Source of the DNA: Miscanthus floridulus
Taxonomy: Eukaryota; Streptophyta; Magnoliopsida; Poales; Poaceae
Direction of reading: 5' to 3'
Length of the DNA: 64,000 nt
NCBI RefSeq assembly: GCF_019320115.1
Contig: NC_089586.1
Location: 2,081,388-2,145,387, forward strand
The translations under genes and the position numbers were made by a program. The notes below the pieces were generated by a model. The model did no database searches and was not told where the DNA came from. It saw only the letters and a list, made by a program, of their open reading frames with translations. Each line of letters starts with the position of its first letter. Within the stretch, counting starts at the first letter, position 1. Positions 33,826-43,858 of this stretch are shown here, one piece after another.

Positions 33826-35646
33826 AATGTCCTTGATTTTCTCATCATCCAGCTGTCCCTTATGAATCTCTCATTCTAAGGTAGGTTCCACCTCTAATTC
33901 CATAGTATTAGCCACAATACTCAAATTCAAGTGTTCAAACTCTTCACATAACTCCCTGGGTAATTGAGTTGCATAGGCCAGGTTGACATAACTCCTCCTA
34001 CTCAGAGCATTTGCTACTACGTTAGCTTTAACCTAATGATAGTGTATCTCCAAATTATAATCCTTGATTACTGTGCTACCTCAAATTTAGATCTGACTGT
34101 GTGAATATGTACTTCAAATTCTTATGGTCTGTATAAATCTGACACTTATGACCAATCAGGTAATGCCTCCAAATCTTGAGAGCATGTACTATAGTCGTTA
34201 ACTCTAGATCATGAATCAGATAATTTAACTCAGGTTTTCTCAGTTGTCTGGATGCATATGCAACAACTCTACCCTCTTACATAAGAACACAGCCAAGAAC
34301 TCACCGTGAGGCATCATAATAGATAGAGAACCTTTTAGTAAGATTAGGTAAGGTGAGCACTGGGGCAAAAGTCAGTCACTTCTCCAATAGAGCAGTCATA
34401 GGTTTTGCTATCTTGGAAACCCCTCGATAAATCTCCTATAGTACCCAGCCATACCAAGGAAACTCTGAATCTCACTAACATCCTGAGGTGGATTCTAACT
34501 CATTACATCTCTAACTTTCTTGGGATCTACCGCTACTCCTCCATTAGAGATGATGTGGCCAAGGAAAGATACTTCTTTTAGTCAGAACTCACATTTACTA
34601 AACTTAGCATAGAGCTGATGTTCTCTAAGCATTTGCAAGACTAGCCTCAAATGATCCTCATGCTCTTCTTCATTCTTAGAGAAGACTAATATATCATCAA
34701 TAAACACAACTACAAACTTATCAAGATACTCCATGAATACTTTGTTCATCAAATATATGAAATATGCAGGTGCATTTGTCAAACCAAAAGACATAACTGT
34801 TGTAACACCGTCGGTGTTACACTGTACAGTCTTTTGCTAAAACATTGCATGAGCATCATACTTATGTGTAAATGTGTGTAATATAGGGTGTAAAGTAGTA
34901 TACGTAACTTGAAACATTCATCGGAAACATGAAACGAACGTTATATTTCATGTTGCGTTATGTCACTTAGGGTTCTAAATGATTTTTTATTGAATGAGAA
35001 TGCTATAGAAGGTCTATACGGAACTTTAGTAAAGTTTGTGGTACAAACTTCATAGGTGATGATGAAATACTTGTGGTCAAGAATGGGATTTGCTAGCTAG
35101 TGTATCGAATGGCTTGGAAATAAAATTCGACACGAAACCGATCAAGGCTTCGTCAAATTTCTTAAGTTAGAAAACGGTGTGACGAGGCTAAGTTTGGGAA
35201 TTTTTATAGGAGAATTGGGTTCGGTAGTGGTATGGTCTTAGGGCTTGTTTTAGTGGCCTGACATACCACCTCGAGTGTTAAATAGTTGGTTTAGCAATTG
35301 AAGCATGGAGATGGATTTTTGGGATGCTTTAAAAAAGCGTGCAAGACATGTTTCTGAATGGTAGTAGCGTCTGACCGTGGTCACCGTGACTTGGCCGACA
35401 TCACCGCTCGCCGTGCGTGCACCCACGTGCACCACCGCTTAGGCCGCACCATCGTTGTCGCACCTTGGCACGCGACTCATGCGCACACACGCATGCTGGG
35501 GCCCAGCGAGCCTAGCCACTTTGCCCGCCGTTGCGTCCACCTAAGCCACTATGCTCGTCATTGCATCGAGCTACGTCCCCAGTCACGCTGTGCTCCTACT
35601 ATCGCTCATGCGGTCACTGCTGCTGCTGACCCTTTCATGGCTGCAC
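33826..35646 (-). repeat. 1.8-kb segment duplicated from a Del RT/solo-LTR junction
   Basis: It is collinear, in the same orientation, with 50873-52683 (1,821 against 1,811 bp; one 10-bp gap near 35417) and nearly identical by eye. It contains minus-strand Del RNase H/RT sequence (33826-34800, with [14 protein letters not shown] on the minus strand at 34582-34794). The target repeat ACTGT (34796-34800) and the first about 846 bp of the long solo LTR follow. It replaces the RT of the Tat element. There is no TSD; the right joint shows the short repeat GGCTGCAC. Confidence 0.85.
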
Positions 35647-37565
35647 GGCTGCACATACAAAATGAACTCGGTGCTCTCAACCTAGACTTCAAACCAAGAA
35701 CAGCAATCAAATCTCAAGCATTATCCGACTTCATTGCTGAATGGACAGAAATCAGTCAAAAAGAACCTGAACCAATACTTGATCATTGGAAAATATATTT
35801 TGACAGTTCCCTAATGTTAGGAGGAGCTAGAGTAGGAGTACTATTCATATCACTAGAAGGGAGACAGTTAAAATATGTGCTACAAATACTTTGGTAGGCA
35901 ACTAACAATGAGGCAGAAAACGAAGCATTAATACACGGTCTAAGAGTTGCAAGCTCGCTTGGGATCAAAAGACTACTTGTCTACAGTGATTCAGCTGTAG
36001 TAATCAATCAAGTCAACAAGGATTGGGATTGTACAAAAGATAATATGGATGCGTACTGTGCAGAAGTCAGAAAATTGGAGAAAATTTTCCAAGGGCTCGA
36101 ATTCCATCATGTACTAAGAGATTCCAACGTTGCAGCAGATGTGCTAGCCAAATTAGGATCAGATAGAGCAAAAGTACCACCCGGTATATTTGTGGAAGAA
36201 CTCATAGCCCCATCCATCAAACAACTCGGAAACACAGAAAAAGTGAAGGAGACAACAGATCCAATGGAAATAGATCAAGCAGAAGAACCAGACCAGTCAA
36301 GACAAATCATGGTCATACAAAGTGATTGGAGACAAACATACATTGATTTTATCAAAGAGAAGAAACTACCTGAAGACAAAGCAGAAGCAACTCGGGTTGT
36401 ATGAAGAAGCAAAAACTACGTTCTGGTGGGGGATAAACTATACAAAAGAGCAGCAGCATTAGGAGTACTGCTTAAATGTGTTCTGACAGATAAAGGAAAG
36501 GAAATCTTGGATGAAATCCACTCAGGATGCTGTGGAAATCATACAGCCTCTAGGACACTAGTCGGCAAAGCATTCAGAACCGATTTCTATTGGCCAACAG
36601 CACTCAAAGATGCAGAAGAGCTTGTCAGAACATGTAAGAATTGCCAAATGTTTGCTAGGCAATCACATGTGCCGGCTCACAACTTAATATGCATACTGCC
36701 AGCTTGGCCGTTCTCATGCTGGGGGATGGATCAAGTCAGACCACTCAGAAAAGCAAAAGGAGGCTTCGAATACATATTTATGGCAATCGACAAATTTACA
36801 AAGTGGATTGAATACAAACCTTTGGTCAAATATAGTGTAGAAAAGGCAGTGGAATTCATACAAGACATCATGCATAGGATCGGCATGCCCAACAGAATAA
36901 TCACAGATCTTGGTTCACCATTTATAGCAAGAGAATTCCAATACTGGGCAAGAGATTGTGGGATAGAAATCGACTTTGCATCAGTAGCACACCCGTAGGC
37001 CAATGGACAAGTTGAAAGAGCAAATAGACTCATATTACAAGGTTTAAAACCAAGATTATATGAAGATTTGAAAGATTATGATGGAAAATGGATCGACGAA
37101 TTACCAAAAGTAGTATGGGGTCTAAGAACCTAGATCAACAGAGCAACTAGATACTCACCGTTCTTTCTGGTCTATGGATCAGAGGCAGTACTACCAGCTG
37201 ACTTAATATTGCTATCTCCAAGAATAGAACAATATGAAGAAGGCGAAGCAGAAGAAACAAGGCGGTTAGAAATTGATTCAATAGAAGAAATAAGAGACAG
37301 TGCAATCATACAAAATGCAAGATATCAGCAAGGGTTACGAAGACATTATGACAAAAGTACTCAACCCTGATCACTAAAGCTAGGGGACTCAGTACTATGA
37401 CTAATCCAGAAGAAAGATGGACGACACAAACTACTCAGTCCATGGGAAGGACCCTTCATCGTGAAGACAGCAACAGGACCCAGCACATACGAGTTGATGA
37501 CTCCAGATGAAATACCTGTAAAGAACACTTGGCATATCAGCCAGCTCAAAAGATTCTACAATTAA
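35647..37565 (+). pseudogene. RNase H-integrase part of Tat pol
   Basis: It is in the same register as gag. RNase H begins inside the tether (FKPRTAIKSQALSDFIAEW) and shows IYFDSS (Asp codon 35802-35804), TNNEAENEALIHGL, VYSDSAVVINQV and the terminal RDSNVAADVLAKLGS. Integrase has the zinc-binding part (IHSGCCGNH, then TCKNCQ) and the D,D,E core: WGMDQV, RIITDLGSPF and GQVERANRL. The C-terminus ends WHISQLKRFYN before a natural TAA at 37563. Stops at 35895 (TAG), 36402 (TGA), 36996 (TAG), 37131 (TAG), 37368 (TGA) and 37398 (TGA) replace expected Gln or Arg. No frameshift is seen. The RT and connection domains are missing upstream. Confidence 0.85.
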
Positions 37566-38041
37566 GTACAATAGATTGTACTCAAGTTTCAAGAGAAATA
37601 AAATAGAGATTATTCAAGAAGAACAGCTTCAAATATGAGCCCTGTCCAACGGACAGAACCAACCCGTAATCAGGTTGGGGAAAAAGGGGCTTCCCTGTTA
37701 ACAGCCAACCCAGAAATGGTTGCGCTACATGGGCAATCTTGTCACTCAACCATATGGAGATGGTCTGACTGATGGCCAACGGTCAAATAGCTTCTTGGGT
37801 AAGGAGACCCAAGCTAGCATTTGTCACTCTACCATAAAGAGATGGTACGACTGACAGCCCTGTCCAACGGACAGAACCAACCCGTAATGAGGTTGGGGAA
37901 AAAGGGGCAGCCCTACAAACAGCTCAACCCAAAAACGGTTGTTGCTATATGGGCGCAATCGCTTACCCCAAGAGCTGGTACGATTGCTTACTTACCCTGT
38001 AAACAGCCAACCCAGAAACAGTTGTGCTATACGGGTCCGGT
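37566..38041 (+). repeat. Post-pol spacer with a 218-bp duplication
   Basis: AGCCCTGTCCAACGGACAG occurs at 37638 and 37856, followed by the same GTAATCAGGTTGGGG-like phrase and an AACCCAGAAA-like phrase. Two diverged copies thus stand in tandem just before the 70-bp array. No coding. Confidence 0.7.
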
Positions 38042-39070
38042 TGCCTACCCCAAGAGTGGTACGATCGAATACTTCGCCCAAGAAGCGGCACAAGCACTCC
38101 AACAACTCGGTCGCCTACCCCAAGAGTGGTACGATCGACTACTTCTCCCAAGAAGCGGCACAAACACTCCAACAACTCGGTCGCCTACCCCAAGAGTGGT
38201 ACAATCGACTACTTCACCCAAGAAGCGGCACAAGCACTCCAACAGCTCGGTCTCCTACCCCAAGAATGGTACAATCGACTACTTTGCCCAAGAAGCGGCA
38301 CAAGCACTCCAACAACTCGGTCGCTTACCCCAAGAGTGGTACGATCGACTACTTCGCCCAAGAAGCGGCATAAGCACTCCAACAACTCGGTCGCCTACCC
38401 CAAGAGTGGTACGATCAACTACTTCGCCCAAGAAGCGGCACAAGCACTCCAATAGCTCGGTCGCCTACCCCAAGAGTGGTATGATCGACTACTTCACCCA
38501 AGAAGCGGAGAGTGGTACGATCGACTACTTCACCTAAGAAGCGGCACAAGCACTCCAACAACTCGGTCGCCTACCCCAAGAGTAGTATGATCGACTACTT
38601 CGCCTAGAGAGGGACACAAGCACTCCAACAACTCGGTCACCTACCCCAAGAGCGGCACAATCGACTACGTTGCCCAAGGAGGAGCACAAACACTCCAACA
38701 ACTTGATCGCCTACCCCAAGAGTGGTACGATCGACTACTTTGCCCAAGAAGCGGCACAAGCACTCCAACAACTCGGTCGCCTACCCCAAGAGTGGTACGA
38801 TCGACTACTTCGCCCAAGAAGCGGCACAAGCACTCCAACAGCTCAGTCACCTACCCCAAGAGTGGTATGATCAACTACTTCGCCCAGAAAGGGACACAAG
38901 CACTCCAACAACTCAGTCACCTACCCCAAGAGCGGCACGATCGACTACGTTGCCCAAGGAGGGGCACAAACACTCCAACAACTCGATCGTCTACCCCAAG
39001 AGCGGTACAATCGACTACTTTGACCAAAGAGCGGCACAAACAGTCCAAACAACTCGGTCGCCGACCCAAA
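38042..39070 (+). repeat. 70-bp tandem array, about 15 copies
   Basis: The unit starts CGCCTACCCCAAGAGTGGTA and ends CACTCCAACAACTCGGT. Unit starts are at 38042, 38112, 38182, 38252, 38322, 38392, 38462, then (after a partial unit) 38568, 38638, 38708, 38778, 38848, 38918, 38988 and 39059. Open frames here arise because 70 is not a multiple of 3 and the unit lacks stops; I do not regard them as genes. Tandem arrays downstream of pol are known in Tat/Ogre-type elements. Confidence 0.9.
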
Positions 39071-39324
39071 GAGTGAAACAAGCTATGGCAAAGCAGAAAA
39101 AAAGCCACAAGGAAAGATAGGGCGAAACTAGTCCATATTATTCAAAGACATCTAAGAAGAAAAGAAAGACAGGATGAAGCCTGCTCACATCTTAAAAATT
39201 TAGAGACAAAGTATATTACAAGGACATCAAAAGAAGGTTGACTTTTCACATCTGTTCAAGAAGACGGAAGAGAAGGAGGAAGTACATTCATTTGATCAAG
39301 AATTTGGTCTGATAGACCACTAAG

Positions 39325-39552
39325 CTATACTTTGGCCTCCTCCCAGTGTCTTGAAAACTCAGCCATTATAGAAGCTTTAGTAATCTGCTCAAAAGGAGCA
39401 TCAGGGGCAACAACCTGGACATATGAAACCACATTATTGATGCACCGGTAAAAGCCACCCTTCACAAAATCATAAAACCGGAAAAAAGCACCGGTAATCC
39501 CTGCTCGGCAAAGACCTAAAGGAATAAGAAGAAATTCCCAGAACTCCACCAT
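39325..39552 (-). CDS. Antisense ORF, second part, of the Tat element
   Basis: A 75-residue minus-strand frame starts at an ATG (39550-39552): MVEFWEFLLIPLGLCRAG, FFRFYDFVKGGFYRCINNVV, APDAPFEQ and MAEFSRHWEEAKV. It has a hydrophobic, globular-looking composition unlike the neighbouring repeats. It lies between the tandem array and the 3' LTR on the strand opposite to gag-pol. Grande-type Tat elements are known to carry additional antisense ORFs here (gene 23 of maize Grande), and I infer this is its counterpart or an exon of it. Function unknown. Confidence 0.5.
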   Translation of the reverse strand: MVEFWEFLLIPLGLCRAGITGAFFRFYDFVKGGFYRCINNVVSYVQVVAPDAPFEQITKASIMAEFSRHWEEAKV

Positions 39553-40100
39553 GAAGTACTCAGAGGCTTATCAATCTCAAGATCGCCGATCCTAAGCCTT
39601 TTCAGTACTAGCAAGAACATGAAGTCTGACAAAACAACAATTTATACCGAGTTGTTTGCATGAGAGCCAGACAAAGCACTCGAAGATAGTCTCTCAAGAC
39701 GACGTTCTACACATATCGAGTTGTTTACATGGCGCAAATGAAAGCCAGACAAAGCACTCCACCTACCAAAGAGTCATTTCACAACAAATGGAAACAACTT
39801 GTCTACTCAAAACTATGGATACGTACCACGAAGCAACTGCTCAGAAGAAATCCTAATCACTCACACAATTCATCTGACGAATAAGTAAAGCAGAGACATC
39901 CACACAGAGAAACAAAAGAAGCCACATCAAAAGAAAAGGAAAAGAGAAATTGGGGAAACAAAGTTTATGATGATCATAGAAGAACACGACTACTACATAC
40001 ATCAAATCACCAAGATAAATCTATGACCGAACAATCTGCCCTTCGATATCCTTTACGCCAACATCAAAGCGAGGGCTAATGACAACGCATCCAGCCATCA
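39553..40100. other. Spacer between the two antisense ORFs
   Basis: It is AT richer and without coding. It could be an intron of one antisense gene, but the upstream ORF ends at its own stop and I see no convincing donor/acceptor pair. Confidence 0.35.
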
Positions 40101-40514
40101 TCAGTTCCTCGCTGGAGACCCGCTACCCACAGATTCGACATCATCGTCATCTTCGACAGCAAGGGCACCCCAGTCGACTTCGTCTTCGGCGGCGAGCACC
40201 TCCCAATCAACCTCATCTTCACTGTCACTACTAAGGATGATCAAATCCGCCCTTGTCGAAGTAGCGTCAGCAGCAGAGAGGGGGACAAGAGTGACCACAG
40301 GAGCAGCCGAGGGATCCTCCTTCTTCTGCAGAGGGACAACCGGCGCTGATGTCCCAACAAGGGGAGCCTTCCCCACCACCGAAGGGGCTAGCAATAAAGG
40401 CAACGACGAAGACCTTCCGCTCGACGACTCCGCCATGGCCATCCTCGGAGAGCAAACAAGTGAAGAACGCGACACCTTACGGACACTCTGCCTATGGATG
40501 AACTTCTTCCTCAT
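40101..40514 (-). CDS. Antisense ORF, first part: basic start, acidic end
   Basis: A complete 137-residue minus-strand frame runs from an ATG (40512-40514) to a TGA. The N-terminus is basic (MRKKFIHRQSVRKVSRSS), followed by a Ser/Ala/Pro-rich low-complexity middle. The acidic tail has LIILSSDSEDEVDWEVLAA, a second EDEVDWGALAVEDDDD copy and GSGSPARN. The DEVDW repeat and SSDSED cluster look like a nuclear, CK2-type acidic tail. It lacks the C-to-T stops that riddle gag-pol in the same element. I infer the antisense accessory ORF of Tat/Grande elements. Function unknown. Confidence 0.55.
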   Translation of the reverse strand: MRKKFIHRQSVRKVSRSSLVCSPRMAMAESSSGRSSSLPLLLAPSVVGKAPLVGTSAPVVPLQKKEDPSAAPVVTLVPLSAADATSTRADLIILSSDSEDEVDWEVLAAEDEVDWGALAVEDDDDVESVGSGSPARN

Positions 40515-42700
40515 TGTGGCTATGGCGAAACAATTGTGGAGTGGCTAGTTAAATAGAGACCAAATCGCCATCCCAGGAAGTTCAACAGCCTCCTCGAGAT
40601 AAGGATGGAGTTAAAACTTTCTTCATAAAAGGTTAAGGGCGGAGTTAATTCCTTCATCAAAACCAATATGGTGATTCAGCTTCTACCGTCAACCACGCGA
40701 CGATCCATTTACTGACACAGCTAAAATGACAGAAGGCACAAATCTACACAATGGTATGATCCAATGGGTAGATTTTAGACTTATCCATCCAGCACCATGA
40801 TAGAGTTTTCAGATTACTACAAGAACAACCCGTCAACCATGAAGAAACGAAGGGCCACCTCGCAAGGAACAAAAGAACCCGGTTATTAAAGAAAGAACAC
40901 AGGAGCCTTATGAATAACCAGGATTACAGCAGAAAAATGAATGACAACTCTAAAGACAAGATTCTTTCCATTACAAATGGCTTCAAAAATAGGAGATTGC
41001 ACATCTTACAAGACCCAATGAACTCGGCACTACGACAAGCAAGGTAGCAAAAAGGAGCCCGAACACAACTAGGCTCTAGAACGACTACGTGCTCCAATTT
41101 GCTACTCGGTAGAACAAACCATGCTCGGCTATACTGTTTTCTTCAAAGGATAGACGTAGTGCATCCAAGGTGGAAATCAGCAACACGGTGGGACAACATA
41201 GACCAGGGGAAGTCGGCAGGCATCTGTCTACCCAAGCCCGACGTGATGTAGGATCAGGTGTTGATCTACACCGGACAGTCTCAAGACAGACGGCGAGGAT
41301 CAACCTAGAACTGCCGGATGAAGGAACGAAGCCCACATCACAAGACTTCCTCCAACTACCACCACGTACTTCCAAGTACAATGCCGCTGTGGGATTAATC
41401 TACCTCTAATCCCTATCACAAGACTTCCTCCAGCTACAACAAAATGTACAAGAACTACAAAATACGCCCAGGGGCTGCTCTACTTCATACACTATCATAT
41501 TCATAACTACAGAGACTTCAGAACAGGCAACAAAAGGCTCAATGAATCAAAACAGCACTCCGGAAGGGCATTTATAGGCAAAAGAAGCGGTGCACATGGA
41601 CTAGGAGCACCAACAGAAGAAATCTAACAAAGGACACAATGAAAAGACAGAATTCAATGAAAGAGGACTCTGGCATGAAAGAACGGCACTCAAGGATAAG
41701 CATATCCAAGAGAATATTCCATAAGCAACAATACAACCCATGAAGACATGCATTGAATTCTCCAACAACCAGAATGACAACAGCAATAAGTAACCGAACA
41801 AACAACTCAGAGATGTATGAAGGATCACATACAAAATTACAATGTCAAAGGATTACAGTCGAAAAAGAACTCGGACAGAGAAAAAATATACATCTCATTG
41901 ATCGAAGACAAATACAAAGGTTATAGACGGCCAAACAGGACCGGATAAACTTAGACATAAGATAGAGACAAGATTCTTAAATATTGCAACAAGGAACCTA
42001 GTGGCGGCAGCAGTGGCAGCCCGGACATAGAAGAACAGATAGGGCAGCATGTTCATTACCAAGCAAGCATAAGCCCGGGGGCTGCTCAACCTCACACACC
42101 AGCATATCTACGAATGAAGAAAGAATTGAAGAAGAAATTTCCTACTCAAGGAAGAACCACAACCAACAAAGAAGGTATTTATAGCAAACCAGAGGTAAAC
42201 AAGGCTAAAGATCACAAGAAAGAAAGAGGAAAAGAACAAAAGAGCAAAGCAACAAAGGCAAATAGTACCCAAAAGCAAGATTCCTGACAAAAAGTAAAAG
42301 AAGATGCTCACTCATGGCTATACAAGACCTATCCATGACCAGCAAAAGAGAAAGATCAAAGGAGTACAAATCAAGACCCTTCTTTTGGCTTCTTTTCAAC
42401 AGAAAAAGAACCCAGAGAAGGCTCAGGGCTGCAAGTACCTACCATAGAAAAACATATTTTCAAATTTTTTGACCCTCCAGCTTTTTTGTATCAAAAAAAC
42501 AAGAGGCTCGGGGGCTACACTTAATGAGTACAATTTTTGCAAAATTGCACTCGCTGCACTCAAAGGAAAAAGAAACCAGAGGACATCAAGCAAAAGTGCA
42601 CATCAGCCAAAAGAAGAATCAAAGAAGACCATCTCAAGATTTCACTTCAAGGACCTAGATCAAGACTACAACAACTCGGCCCTTGAAGCTCAATCATGAA
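40515..42700 (+). mobile_element. 3' non-coding region of the Tat element
   Basis: A-rich sequence without convincing frames. PPT-like tracts occur at 41467-41476 (CCAGGGGCTG), 42072-42081 (CCCGGGGGCT) and 42505-42517 (GGCTCGGGGGCTA) before the true PPT. Confidence 0.6.
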
Positions 42701-42713
42701 ATGCTCAGGGGCT
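42701..42713 (+). other. Polypurine tract of the Tat element
   Basis: The ATGCTCAGGGGCT stretch abuts the 3' LTR start (TGTCGATG, 42714). Confidence 0.75.
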
Positions 42714-43178
42714 TGTCGATGGGGAACCCTACGGGCCCCCCATAGACCATACTGTAGGGAGGTAGGCCTTGGTAACAAGGCCTACAGCCCAATCACCAAG
42801 AAGAACGCGGAGCAAAGCAACATGCAAAACCGAAGCTCCAACTCAAACTATACAAGGAAAGGCGCCTGAAGCATAGCTTAGGACTCTGACCTTGTATCCG
42901 AATAGGACACAAACAACGCCTCTCAGCGCCTAGACTATAAAGGGCTGGCGAGGGTTCCCATTGTAAGAGGAGGACGGATACCCGATACTTAGAGCAATAC
43001 AATGCAAACAGGCTAACACCAAAACTGGACGTAAGGTTATTACTCGACCAAGTCGAGGGCCTAAACCAGTATAAATCATGAGTCTCTTTGCGTAACCACC
43101 GAATTCCTCTATTCGCCGAAGCCTGAACAACTATCCCGGGTACCCCCATGGTAGGCTATCGGTGGTAAAACATCGACA
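42714..43178 (+). repeat. 3' LTR of the Tat element
   Basis: TGTCGATG to CATCGACA, 465 bp, with intact end dinucleotides. It keeps the 29 bp that the 5' LTR lacks (about 42766-42794). TATAAA at 42936-42941. Confidence 0.9.
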
Positions 43179-43183
43179 AGCAC

Positions 43184-43858
43184 CCCAACTCCTCTGGTTA
43201 TCAACCAAGATACGAATCTGATTGGCCTCGCCAAGAAGGCTAATCCTTGCCTGTGCAACGAAGAACACAAGCAAGAACAAGAAAGAAAGCAACCAAATTG
43301 CAGATGAATGATTAATCTCACAAAGTTGGGGTCTCACAAACCGATGAACGACGAAACTGTTCTTGATAGATTAATCTAAGCAAAACCCAAGACATAATGA
43401 CAGTGGTGGCATATGATTATAAAGTTCTTAGGGTCATCGCCTACCCTAGACATGCCCCCTAATGGGCCCAAACACGATACACGGTCCAACGGACCAAAAG
43501 ACGGTGTCGTAGCACCCTGACAGATTCTAGAGGCTGACTTGTTTTGACAATTCCCATTGATTCCGAAGGGCTTTTGGCATGGGACCACTTGGATTGGCTT
43601 CCTTATTAAATTATATTTCCAACCATATGTGGATCATCAAAAATAGAGTCTGGATGCGTCCTGGGTGACCAGTTTAAGGTAGACTAGTTCTAGAGGCCGA
43701 GGCAGACTTGAACTTGAGTTGCTTTGGGCCTCCACCTTGGGGACTCGAACCGAATTAGCCTTGGGCCTCCTTCTTGACTTGGACAACCTTGTTGGCCTCC
43801 TACCCCTCCATACTATATGCCAAACATTGTCATATGCATGGGTGTCTTGTCCTCATCA
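43184..43858 (-). repeat. Family G LTR copy C, right part
   Basis: It continues the LTR interrupted at 30259 and ends CCTCATCA. Removing the Tat element and one AGCAC restores collinearity with LTR B apart from a 65-bp gap in B. Confidence 0.8.

Larger units (their letters stand above)
30260..43178 (+). mobile_element. Tat-type gypsy retrotransposon, 12.9 kb, nearly complete
   Basis: LTRs at 30260-30694 (435 bp) and 42714-43178 (465 bp), TSD AGCAC at 30255-30259 and 43179-43183. A Tat-type PBS is at 30697-30714 and the PPT at 42701-42713. The order is gag, protease, [RT missing], RNase H, integrase, a 70-bp tandem array, a long 3' region with minus-strand ORFs, and the PPT. This matches the Tat lineage of non-chromodomain gypsy elements. 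By eye the LTRs differ by about 23 substitutions over about 433 aligned bp, all but two transitions, plus a 29-bp and a 1-bp gap. Confidence 0.9.

Noticed and set aside
35358..35646. First half of the open frame starting at 35358 as pol N-terminus
   Set aside because: This part is solo-LTR sequence identical in origin to about 52390-52683; pol homology begins only at about 35647.
37821..38537. Long open frame (238 codons) and several overlapping ones across 38-39 kb as protein genes
   Set aside because: They are products of the 70-bp stop-poor tandem unit read in all three frames and have no start context or independent composition.
38042..39070. Direct-repeat array as a CRISPR
   Set aside because: The units are contiguous with no unique spacers, and the surroundings are a plant retrotransposon.
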